Shown here: in pieces, positions 55,431 through 62,985 of the stretch
Numbering within the stretch: position 1 is the stretch's first letter
Layout of the letters: every line of letters starts with the position of its first letter
Origin: Mycolicibacterium stellerae
GTDB taxonomy: Bacteria > Actinomycetota > Actinomycetes > Mycobacteriales > Mycobacteriaceae
Length of the DNA: 64,000 nucleotides
Reading direction: 5' to 3'
NCBI RefSeq assembly: GCF_003719305.1
Contig: NZ_RARC01000005.1
Location: 124,001 to 188,000 of the forward strand
Position numbers and translations under genes: made by a program
Notes under the pieces: model-generated
What the model was told of the DNA's origin: nothing
The model's database searches: none
The model's input: the letters and a program-made list of their open reading frames with translations, nothing else

Positions 55431-56321
55431 CTACACGGGAAGGCTGGTGCCGGTTTCCTTTTCGGCGAACTCGACCAGGCTTGCCGCGGCGTCGTAGTCG
55501 CAGGCTACCGCCGACCGTCCGATCATCACCGGCCCGCCCTTGAGCCCCAACCTGCTGTCGATCCCGACATAGGCGCCCGGCGGGATCGGCTCGCTGATGC
55601 AGTACAGGCTGGTCGCCGCGCCCGCGTCGATGTCGTTGCCGAACATGTCGGCCAACCTCTTGACCACTTTGTCGGCGGCCGCCATCACCGTGCGCTCGGA
55701 GATACTGGAGAGGTTCGAGGACACCCACCCGGGATGCGTGAGTTGGCTGACGACAGGCGATTTCGCCGCTCGCAGCCTGCGATCCAGCTCAAGCCCCCAC
55801 AGCATCACCGCGAGCTTCGAGCGCGCGTAGGAGCCCCACGAGGTCCATTTGTGGGTGCGCAGATGCATGTCGTCGAGCCGCAGAGTGCCACCACGGTGCG
55901 CCTGCGATCCGACGTTGATGATCTGCGAACGCACCCGAGGAAAAATGAGGTTGGTCAACGCGAACGGCCCCAACATGTTCTGGCCGAGCTGCTTTTCGAA
56001 ACCGTCGACGGTTTCCTCACGTTCTTGGGTCAGCCCGCCCGCGTTGTTGATCAGGATGTCGACGTCACCGTCGAGCGCCTCGGCGAACGCCCGCACCGAC
56101 GACAGGTCGGCGAGGTCGATCTTCGCGATCGACGTCGAACCACCGATCTCCTTGGCGCGCTGCGCCCCCAGCTCGGTGTTGCGCACCGCCATGATCACGT
56201 GCGCGCCCGCCCGGGTCAGCGCACGCGCGGTGCCGAGGCCGACACCGCTCGTCGCACCGGTCACGATGATGCGCTTACCTGTCAGATCACCGAGCCGGGC
56301 CGCCGTCCAGTGCGTCGTCAC
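55431..56321 (-). CDS. Short-chain dehydrogenase (WWOX/retinol-dehydrogenase-like)
   Basis: 296 residues from GTG 56321, which overlaps the oxidoreductase stop (GTGA). Cofactor motif TGATSGVG, followed by VIMAVRNTELG with Arg positions favouring NADP. NNAGG and YARSK (catalytic Tyr and Lys) are present, with SQAHRGG nearby. This is the extended-loop classical SDR type that includes retinol dehydrogenases and protochlorophyllide-reductase-like enzymes. Substrate unknown; second gene of a two-gene operon. Confidence 0.9.
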   Translation of the reverse strand: MTTHWTAARLGDLTGKRIIVTGATSGVGLGTARALTRAGAHVIMAVRNTELGAQRAKEIGGSTSIAKIDLADLSSVRAFAEALDGDVDILINNAGGLTQEREETVDGFEKQLGQNMLGPFALTNLIFPRVRSQIINVGSQAHRGGTLRLDDMHLRTHKWTSWGSYARSKLAVMLWGLELDRRLRAAKSPVVSQLTHPGWVSSNLSSISERTVMAAADKVVKRLADMFGNDIDAGAATSLYCISEPIPPGAYVGIDSRLGLKGGPVMIGRSAVACDYDAAASLVEFAEKETGTSLPV

Positions 56322-57451
56322 GGGGCAAGGTTAATGGGTTGGTTGTCGCGCACCCCGCGGTAGATGCCCCACCGGACGATCACCGGCATCAGTACCCGGT
56401 CGAACGACCACGCGGGGAAACGGAACGCCTGGCCCTTGGGGGTGAACACCTCAAGACCGTTGGGCTGCACACCGAGCACCGAGCCCCAGCGCCGCTTCGG
56501 CGCCCGATACGAGCGCAACGGCTTGCCCGCGAACTCCGCGCGGATGTTGCGGGCCAGGATCCCGTCCCCGCGGTTGCGGGCCGAGCTGCGAAGCGGATCG
56601 GTGGCCGCGACATCTCCCACCGCGAACACCGCCGGGTGTCCTGGCACCTGCAGCTGTGGCGTCGTGCGGACGAAGCCCGACTCGTCGAGGAGTTCGGCGG
56701 GTAACCAGCCGGTATTGGGCTGCACCCGGCCGATCGCCCACAGGACGGCATCGGCCGACGCCTGCGGCTGCCCGGTGCTCCATTGCACGGGCTCGACGGT
56801 GATCTCGTCGCACATGAACCCGTCGGGAATCACCGCCCGGTGGCCGGGATGGCGGCCGACGCCTGCCTCGTCGAGCCGGCGCGCCACCTTCTCCCAGATT
56901 CGCGGGTGGTGTGACGGCAGTGCACGCTCCCCGGGGTAATACAGGTCGACCCGCTTGTCGGGCCAGGTGGTCGCAACCTGCGCGGCACTGCTGATCGCCG
57001 CGGCGCCACCGCCGATCACGATCACCGAATCGGCATCGGTGAGGCGCGTGTGCGCCTGGCGTAGATCGGCGCCGATCTCGTTGTGCGACTGCAGGTTCGG
57101 CGTTCGCCAGAATCCGTTGCTGACGCCGGTGGAGATGACCAGTGCGTCGTAGGGCTCCTGGCTGGTCACCCCGTCGTCACCGCGGACGGCGACGGTGCGC
57201 GCGTCGAGGTCGACGCCGGTCAACGTGGCGTGCACGGTGCGCACCCGATCCAAGGCGCGGAACCGGTCGAACGGAATCCAGTTGGCCCTGGCCCACTCGT
57301 CGGGCCGGGAGAGCCGCCAGCCCAGTTCCTGGCCGCTGACCAATGCGGGCTTGGCCGAGATGCCGACGACGTCGAACTGCCGGGCCAACCGAATGGCGGT
57401 CAGCACCCCGCTGTCGCCGAGGCCGGCGATGACGACACGTTTGCGGCTCAT
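56318..57451 (-). CDS. FAD-dependent pyridine nucleotide-disulphide oxidoreductase (NDH-2/AIF-like)
   Basis: 377 residues from ATG 57451. FAD motif VVIAGLGDSGVLTAIRL (the second Gly of GxGxxG is followed by Asp-Ser), NAD(P) motif VIVIGGGAAAISSAAQVA, and FAVGDVAATDPLR near the second FAD site. No redox CxxC, so it is of the AIF/FSP1/NDH-2 kind that reduces quinones or electron carriers. Electron acceptor unknown. Upstream readings beyond the ATG are dropped. Confidence 0.88.
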   Translation of the reverse strand: MSRKRVVIAGLGDSGVLTAIRLARQFDVVGISAKPALVSGQELGWRLSRPDEWARANWIPFDRFRALDRVRTVHATLTGVDLDARTVAVRGDDGVTSQEPYDALVISTGVSNGFWRTPNLQSHNEIGADLRQAHTRLTDADSVIVIGGGAAAISSAAQVATTWPDKRVDLYYPGERALPSHHPRIWEKVARRLDEAGVGRHPGHRAVIPDGFMCDEITVEPVQWSTGQPQASADAVLWAIGRVQPNTGWLPAELLDESGFVRTTPQLQVPGHPAVFAVGDVAATDPLRSSARNRGDGILARNIRAEFAGKPLRSYRAPKRRWGSVLGVQPNGLEVFTPKGQAFRFPAWSFDRVLMPVIVRWGIYRGVRDNQPINLAP

Positions 57452-57517
57452 TGCAGCGCCTTCCCATGCCGACATCGCGCGCCATTGCCTGCTCGACATT
57501 TTGTAGCATCCGCAGAC

Positions 57518-57974
57518 GTGAAGACGCACACCTACGGCGTTCGTGTCACGTGGACCGGCAACACCGGCACGGGCACCACCGGTTACGCCGACTATCGGCG
57601 GGACACCGTCACCACCGCGGGCGACAAGGGCTTGCCGGGATCATCGGATCCGGGTTTCCGCGGCGACCCCGACCGGTGGAACCCGGAGGAACTCCTGCTC
57701 ACCTCGTTGTCGCAGTGCCATGCTGTGGTACCTCGATCTGGCCGCAAGGGCGGGTGTCGTCGTGACCGATTATGTCGACGACCCCACCGCCACCATGGTC
57801 GTCAACGCCGACGGAAGTGGCCAGTTCGAGCGTGTCGTCCTGCGGCCATCGGTCACCATCACCGACCCCGACGACCGATCCCGCGCCCTTGAGCTGCATT
57901 CCCGCGCCCACCAGATGTGCTTCATCGCCCGGTCGGTCAACTTCCCCGTCGACTGCGAGCCCACGGTCGACTAA
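57518..57974 (+). pseudogene. OsmC family peroxiredoxin, frameshifted
   Basis: Two adjoining frames together make one OsmC protein. Frame one runs from GTG 57518 (TYGVRVTWTGNTGTGTTGYA, RWNPEELLLTSLSQCH); frame two continues from about 57720 (MLWYLDLAARAGVVVTDYV, RAHQMCFIARSVNFPV) to TAA 57974. The expected SQCHMLWYL is broken at TGCCATGCTGTGG: a family gene would have TGCCACATGCTG, so two bases (a CA unit) are missing. Both catalytic Cys (in SQC and MCF) survive but in different frames. Either a real pseudogene, a sequencing error, or less likely a +1 programmed shift. Confidence 0.85.
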
Positions 57975-57984
57975 CACCAGTTAG

Positions 57985-58003
57985 GTCGCTGAGGCTAACC
58001 TAA
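57985..58003 (+). promoter_or_regulatory. IdeR box before the siderophore-interacting protein gene
   Basis: Matches 15 of 19 positions of the IdeR consensus TTAGGTTAGGCTAACCTAA; the right half (AGGCTAACCTAA) is perfect. It ends 5 nt before ATG 58009, so the transcript is probably very short-leadered or leaderless, with iron-bound IdeR covering the start. Confidence 0.75.
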
Positions 58004-58008
58004 CTTGA

Positions 58009-58812
58009 ATGAGCTTCTCCTCGGCGACCGTCGTCGACACGCTTGCGTTGAGTCCGCGCGTGCGCCGAGTGGTCCTTCAGATCGATGACCCCGAAGCGTT
58101 GGCCGTCAAGTCGGGCGGCGACTCAGCCGTCGGCGTCTACTTCTCAGCGCCGCAGGGCGAAGGCCGCAACTACTCGGTGAGATACCACGAGGGCGACCGG
58201 ATCACCCTCGACGTCGTACTCCACGCTCGCGGCCTCGCGACGACCTGGGCTCGCGGCGCCCGGCCCGGCGACCGCGTCGGCCTCGACCACGCGCGCTCGT
58301 GGTACCGACCCGAGCCAAGCACTCACTGGCAGTTGCTGGTCGCGGACCTTTCCGGGCTTCCCGCTACCGCGCGAATCATCGAGGAGTTACCCGAAGGCGT
58401 GCCCGCCACCGCAATCGTCGAGGTTGCCGACCAGGATGACCTCGACTACCTGCCGCGCCGCGAGAGCGTGACGGTGATCGCGTGCGTCGGCACCGGGAAC
58501 GGTATGGCCCCGAGCCGACTGGCGGCTGCGGTGCGCGACTTCACCGTGCCTGCCGGCCGCGGCTACTGCTGGTTCGCCGGTGAGGCCGCCGAGTCACGGG
58601 CCGTCCGCAAATACCTGCGCGGCATGGGCTGGGCGATCGACCAGATGGATGTCACCGGCTACTGGCGGTTCGACTCGGAGACCTGGGACGCCAAGTACGC
58701 ACTGGTGGCCGAGGAGGTCGAGGCGGTGTGGGTCGACGCCATGCGCGAAGGCAGGGGCGAACGGGCAGCCGACGAAGCGTTCGATGAGGCCCTCGAGCGG
58801 GCCGGCCTCTAG
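58009..58812 (+). CDS. Siderophore-interacting protein (ferric-siderophore reductase, ViuB-like)
   Basis: 267 residues from ATG 58009. FAD-binding motif RNYSVR (53-58); NAD(P)H domain with VIACVGTGNGMAPSRLAAAV and a C-terminal WFAGEAAESRAVRKYLRG typical of SIP proteins. It reduces Fe3+-siderophore to release iron inside the cell. It heads a run with the ferri-exochelin uptake genes and has an IdeR box directly upstream. Confidence 0.92.
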   Translation: MSFSSATVVDTLALSPRVRRVVLQIDDPEALAVKSGGDSAVGVYFSAPQGEGRNYSVRYHEGDRITLDVVLHARGLATTWARGARPGDRVGLDHARSWYRPEPSTHWQLLVADLSGLPATARIIEELPEGVPATAIVEVADQDDLDYLPRRESVTVIACVGTGNGMAPSRLAAAVRDFTVPAGRGYCWFAGEAAESRAVRKYLRGMGWAIDQMDVTGYWRFDSETWDAKYALVAEEVEAVWVDAMREGRGERAADEAFDEALERAGL

Positions 58813-58817
58813 GCACC

Positions 58818-59870
58818 GTGACCGTCCAGACGACGACGCCGCCCGCGTCGACCGCGCCCGCGACGCGCTACCCGACGGCACGTAGCAGAATCTTCGGGCT
58901 GCTCCTGGCCGTCGTGCTGCTTGCGGTGACGTGTGTCGCGAGCCTGGCGATCGGCACCCAGAACGTCAGCCTGGCCACCGTCTGGCAAGCCGTCACCGAC
59001 TACCGCGACGTCGGCGATCAGTGGATCGTCTACGAGTTGCGAATCCCCCGCACGGTCCTTGCGTTGCTGGTCGGACTTGCGCTTGGATTGGCGGGCACCC
59101 TGATCCAGTCGGTCGGCCGCAATCCGCTGGCCGACACCGAGATACTCGGGATCAATTCAGGCGCAGCGCTTTTCATCGTCTCGGCGATTGCATTCCTCGG
59201 CCTGACCGGGATATGGACCTATATTTGGTTCGGCTTCGCCGGTGCACTGTTTGCGATGGCGCTCGTCTATCTCGTCGGGATGACCGGGCGTGCCACCGCC
59301 ACTCCGGTCCGCGTGCTGCTCGCGGGTGTCGCGGTCGGCGCCGTGATGGACGGCATCGGATTCGCCGTCCGGTTGCACAGCCCCCGCGCCTTCGACAACA
59401 TGCGGTTCTGGGACGCAGGCGCGCTCGACGGCAGGCCGTTGGATGTCGCCGCGACCATCGCCCCCTTCATCCTCGTCGGCGCCCTCCTGTGCATCGTTGT
59501 CAGCCGCTCACTCAACGTCACCGCTCTTGGCGACGATCTGGCAAAGAGCATGGGCGGCAACGTCGCCCGCACGCAGGTGCTGAGCCTGGCGGCCGTCACA
59601 CTGCTGGCCGGGGCGGCCACCGCAGGGGCCGGTCCGATCGGCTTCGTCGGCCTTATGGTGCCGCACGCCGTACGTCGATTCACCGGACCGGACTGGCGGT
59701 GGATCCTCGCCTACGCCACCGTCGTGGCTCCGACACTGCTGATGGCCGCCGATATCCTCGGCCGGGTCGTGATCCGTCCCGCCGAGTTGCCCGCGGGCAT
59801 CGTCACCGCGTTTCTCGGTGCGCCCGTGCTCATCTGGTTGATTCGCAAGCGCGGAGGCGACCGGTCATGA
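58818..59870 (+). CDS. fxuC: Ferri-siderophore ABC permease (FecCD family), first subunit
   Basis: 350 residues from GTG 58818, 5 nt after the reductase. FecCD/BtuC-type permease with about ten spans: YELRIPRTVLALLVGLALGL, AGTLIQSVGRNPLADTEILG, and the ATPase-docking loop ALGDDLAKSMGGNVART. By position it matches the FepD-like subunit of the M. smegmatis ferriexochelin importer; I recall FxuC as that homologue, but the exact A/B/C letter assignment should be checked. The stop overlaps the next start (ATGA). Confidence 0.88.
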   Translation: MTVQTTTPPASTAPATRYPTARSRIFGLLLAVVLLAVTCVASLAIGTQNVSLATVWQAVTDYRDVGDQWIVYELRIPRTVLALLVGLALGLAGTLIQSVGRNPLADTEILGINSGAALFIVSAIAFLGLTGIWTYIWFGFAGALFAMALVYLVGMTGRATATPVRVLLAGVAVGAVMDGIGFAVRLHSPRAFDNMRFWDAGALDGRPLDVAATIAPFILVGALLCIVVSRSLNVTALGDDLAKSMGGNVARTQVLSLAAVTLLAGAATAGAGPIGFVGLMVPHAVRRFTGPDWRWILAYATVVAPTLLMAADILGRVVIRPAELPAGIVTAFLGAPVLIWLIRKRGGDRS

Positions 59871-60928
59871 CCATCGTTGCGAACCGCGTCGAGTTCGGCC
59901 GACGGCAGTGTGTAGTCCGGGTCGGCTCGGTCTCGACACGGGCGTCGTGGCGGGCGATTGTCGTGGTGGCGGCGCTGGCCGCGGGCGCGCTGGTGCTTGC
60001 CGTCATGGCCGTCGGCATCGGCAAGTACACCGTCGCGCCGGGCGATGTGCTCGGTGTCCTTGTCGGAACGAACAATTCGTTCGACCGGGTGGTGGTGCTC
60101 GACTGGCGGATGCCCCGCATGCTGATGGCCCTGTTGATCGGAGCGGCGCTCGGGGTGTCCGGCGCGATCTTTCAGGCGCTGACCCGCAATGCGCTTGGCA
60201 GCCCGGACATCATCGGTGTCAACTCGGGGGCCTACACCGGCGCGCTCGTGGTCATCGCGGGCATCGGCGGGGGTTACTACGCGATCGCCGCGGGCGCGCT
60301 TGTCGGTGGGCTGGTGATCGCCGTCGTCGTGTACGCCCTTTCCTACCGCAACGGCCTGGCGGGCTATCGGCTGATCATCGTCGGAATCGGCGTGAGCGCG
60401 GTGCTGAACTCGGTCAACCAATGGATCGTCATCAAGCTGGACTACCACACCGCGGTCACCGCATCGGTGTGGCAGCAGGGCACGCTCAACGGGCTGGACT
60501 GGACGCAGGTGCTGCCCATGGCGGCATGTCTGGCTGCGGTGACCGCCGCGCTGCTGGCACTCGGCCCGCGGCTGCAGGTGCTGCAGATGGGTGATGATGC
60601 CGCCGGTGCGCTCGGCCTGCGACCCGACCGCGCCCGCCTGGAGTATCTCGTCATCGGCGTCGGCCTCATCGCCGTGGCCTGCGCGGCGGCAGGCCCGATC
60701 TCGTTTGTCGCGCTTGCGGCACCGCAGATCGCGCGGCGGCTCACCGCGAGCGCAGGCATCAGCCTGGTGCCGTCCGCCGCGATGGGCGCGGTGCTGCTGT
60801 TGGTCAGCGATGTGATCGCACAACAGTTGTTGGGCGGCAACGAACTTCCGGTTGGGGCGGTCACCGTGTGTCTTGGTGGCGGCTACCTGATCTACCTACT
60901 GGTCGCCCAAGCGAGGCGGCAGGCATGA
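59867..60928 (+). CDS. fxuA: Ferri-siderophore ABC permease (FecCD family), second subunit
   Basis: 353 residues from ATG 59867. About ten spans; VVVLDWRMPRMLMALLIGAA, SGAIFQALTRNALGSPDIIG and the docking loop MGDDAAGALGLRPDRARLEY. FepG-like. Partner of the previous permease; the two form the heterodimeric channel for ferri-exochelin. The stop overlaps the ATPase start (ATGA). Letter assignment by recollection of the M. smegmatis fxu genes. Confidence 0.88.
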   Translation: MTIVANRVEFGRRQCVVRVGSVSTRASWRAIVVVAALAAGALVLAVMAVGIGKYTVAPGDVLGVLVGTNNSFDRVVVLDWRMPRMLMALLIGAALGVSGAIFQALTRNALGSPDIIGVNSGAYTGALVVIAGIGGGYYAIAAGALVGGLVIAVVVYALSYRNGLAGYRLIIVGIGVSAVLNSVNQWIVIKLDYHTAVTASVWQQGTLNGLDWTQVLPMAACLAAVTAALLALGPRLQVLQMGDDAAGALGLRPDRARLEYLVIGVGLIAVACAAAGPISFVALAAPQIARRLTASAGISLVPSAAMGAVLLLVSDVIAQQLLGGNELPVGAVTVCLGGGYLIYLLVAQARRQA

Positions 60929-61725
60929 CACGACTGCGTGCCGAGCACCTGTCACTCGGCTACGACGACACCACCGTCGTCACGAACCTTTCCGTAGACG
61001 TGCTCGACGGACGCATCACCGCGATCGTCGGCCCCAATGCCTGCGGTAAGTCGACACTGCTGCGCGGCCTGGCCCGGCTGCTCAAACCGTCTGCCGGACA
61101 GGTGATTCTCGACGGCCACGACATCGGTCGGCTGCACACCAAGGAGGTGGCCCGCCGGCTGGGACTGCTGCCCCAGACGTCGATCGCCCCTGAAGGCATC
61201 AGCGTCGCCGACCTGGTATCCCGTGGCCGGTTCCCCCATCAGCGGGTGTTACGCCAGTGGTCGCGTGATGACGCCGACGCCGTCGCCGACGCGATGGCAT
61301 GCGTCGGGGTCTCGGAGCTGGCCGGACGACTGGTCGACGAACTGTCCGGCGGCCAGCGCCAACGCGTCTGGGTGGCGGTACTGCTGGCCCAGCAGACTCC
61401 GTTGATACTGCTCGACGAGCCGACCACCTATCTGGACATCGCCCATCAGGTGGAGTTGCTCGACCTGTTCGCGATGCTGAACCGCGAGCAGGACCGCACG
61501 GTCGTCGCGGTGCTCCACGACCTCAACCACGCCTGCCGCTACGCCGATCAGATCATCGTGATGAAGTCGGGAGCCATTGTCGCGCAGGGTAATCCGAAAG
61601 ATGTCATCACCGAGCACCTGGTCGAGGACGTCTACGGCCTCAAATGCCAGATCATCGACGACCCGCAGACCGCTACGCCGCTGGTGATACCGCGGGCGTC
61701 GCCTTATGGGGCGGGGGCCAGATAG
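60925..61725 (+). CDS. fxuB: Ferri-siderophore ABC ATP-binding protein (FepC-like)
   Basis: 266 residues from ATG 60925. Walker A GPNACGKST (36-44), signature LSGGQRQRVWVAVLLAQQ, Walker B ILLDEPTTYLDIAHQ, H-loop VLHDLNHACRYAD. Energises the two FecCD permeases. Its 3' end overlaps the converging fxbA gene by 22 nt. A periplasmic-type binding protein (FxuD role) is not in the window. Confidence 0.9.
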   Translation: MTRLRAEHLSLGYDDTTVVTNLSVDVLDGRITAIVGPNACGKSTLLRGLARLLKPSAGQVILDGHDIGRLHTKEVARRLGLLPQTSIAPEGISVADLVSRGRFPHQRVLRQWSRDDADAVADAMACVGVSELAGRLVDELSGGQRQRVWVAVLLAQQTPLILLDEPTTYLDIAHQVELLDLFAMLNREQDRTVVAVLHDLNHACRYADQIIVMKSGAIVAQGNPKDVITEHLVEDVYGLKCQIIDDPQTATPLVIPRASPYGAGAR

Positions 61726-62648
61726 CCTCCGCCGCGTCCGAAATAGTCCAGCGCGTTGTGGTCGACGCCGTCGTCGGTGCGCACCACATCGAGCACCAAC
61801 CCCGGCGACTGGCCGCGATACGCATCGGCGCCTGCGACGATCACCATGCCGCCGTCCTCCTCGATGAACACCCGGCCCGGCGTTCCACCGTAGGTACAGC
61901 GCGATACGTGCGACGCGATCAGCCGCAGCCGTTCGCCGCGAAAGTAGGTGTAGGCGTTCGGGTACGGGTCCGACAGTGCGCGGATGAAGCGCTCGATGTC
62001 GGATGCCTGCCACGTCCAGTCGACAACACTGTCCCGATCGGAGCGCTTGTGGAAGAAGGTCCTTTTGCTCAGGTCCTGCGGCACCGGGTCGGCGGTCCCG
62101 AACTCCAGTTGATCCAAGGCCTCGTCAAGCACATCGGGCACGAGATCGAGTGTCGCCAGCACAAGGCTTGTTCCTGTGCTCGTCGGCGTGATCTCCACGG
62201 CGCGTTGCACCAGGATGTCACCGGTGTCGAGTTCGGCGTCCATCAGGTGTGCTGTCAGACCAGTGTGGCTTGCACCGCTAATCAGCGACCAGATCACCGG
62301 CGAGAACCCGGTGAACTCCGGCAGCAGCGAGTCATGCAGGTTCAGGGTGCCGTGCGTGGGGATCCCGAACAGATCCTCCGGCAACCGGGTACGCCAGTTG
62401 TTGGCCACCATCACATCGGGCGCGACCGCGGCCACCCGCGCGATCAGGTCGGGGGTCGGCCGCTTGGCGAGGAGCACCTCGATACCCTCGCTGCGCGCCA
62501 AATCCTCGACCGAATCGGCCCAAATCGACTCGTAGACATGGTCACTGGTCGGATGCGTCACGACCAGACACACCTCGTGGCGGGACTTGCGCAACGCTTG
62601 CAGCGTGCGATGACCCCACGTCTGGTAGCCGAACATCACAACTCGCAC
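61704..62648 (-). CDS. fxbA: Exochelin biosynthesis formyltransferase FxbA
   Basis: 314 residues from GTG 62648. Related to methionyl-tRNA formyltransferase: the catalytic Asn103-His105-Asp141 triad (LNLHDSLLPEFTG and ELDTGDIL) has the same spacing as Asn106-His108-Asp144 of E. coli Fmt. A C-terminal OB-like domain follows (AYTYFRGERLRLIASHV). In M. smegmatis FxbA adds the formyl group to the ornithine of exochelin, and this gene's neighbours (uptake permeases, MbtH, exporter) match that cluster. An IdeR box is 31 nt upstream of the start. Confidence 0.9.
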   Translation of the reverse strand: MRVVMFGYQTWGHRTLQALRKSRHEVCLVVTHPTSDHVYESIWADSVEDLARSEGIEVLLAKRPTPDLIARVAAVAPDVMVANNWRTRLPEDLFGIPTHGTLNLHDSLLPEFTGFSPVIWSLISGASHTGLTAHLMDAELDTGDILVQRAVEITPTSTGTSLVLATLDLVPDVLDEALDQLEFGTADPVPQDLSKRTFFHKRSDRDSVVDWTWQASDIERFIRALSDPYPNAYTYFRGERLRLIASHVSRCTYGGTPGRVFIEEDGGMVIVAGADAYRGQSPGLVLDVVRTDDGVDHNALDYFGRGGGYLAPAP

Positions 62649-62679
62649 AGCGCCCTCCCATGGCCCGAGGCTAGCTCAC

Positions 62680-62698
62680 ATTGGTTAGCCTAACCTTT
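62680..62698. promoter_or_regulatory. IdeR box between fxbA and the mbtH-like gene
   Basis: Matches 14 of 19 positions of the IdeR consensus; the core GGTTAGCCTAACC differs from GGTTAGGCTAACC at one base. It lies 31 nt before fxbA and 38 nt before the MbtH-like start, so one iron-dependent site can repress both directions. Confidence 0.75.
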
Positions 62699-62736
62699 GA
62701 TAGCATGCCTCCCGACTGCCACGGGAGGGGAGCGCC

Positions 62737-62985
62737 TTGTCCAACAATCCGTTCGACGACGAGAACGGCCGATTTCTGGTGCTCGTCAACGAGGAGGAGC
62801 AGTACTCGCTGTGGCCGACCTTCGCCGCCGTTCCCGCAGGCTGGACCGTTCGGTTCGGCGGCCCTGACGGCACCGACCGTGCAAGCGCGCTCGGCTGGGT
62901 CGATGAGAACTGGACCGATATGCGCCCCAAGTCGCTGCGTGACCGGATGAACCAAGAGACCGCCGACGCCGGCTCGACGGCGTGA
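62737..62985 (+). CDS. MbtH-like protein
   Basis: 82 residues from TTG 62737 with GGAGGGG upstream. Invariant family features: [10 protein letters not shown] at the start, [17 protein letters not shown], and [15 protein letters not shown]. MbtH-like proteins bind adenylation domains of peptide synthetases and are needed for their folding or activity, here presumably the exochelin synthetases (FxbB/FxbC role) to the right of the window. The stop overlaps the exporter start (GTGA). Confidence 0.95.
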   Translation: MSNNPFDDENGRFLVLVNEEEQYSLWPTFAAVPAGWTVRFGGPDGTDRASALGWVDENWTDMRPKSLRDRMNQETADAGSTA

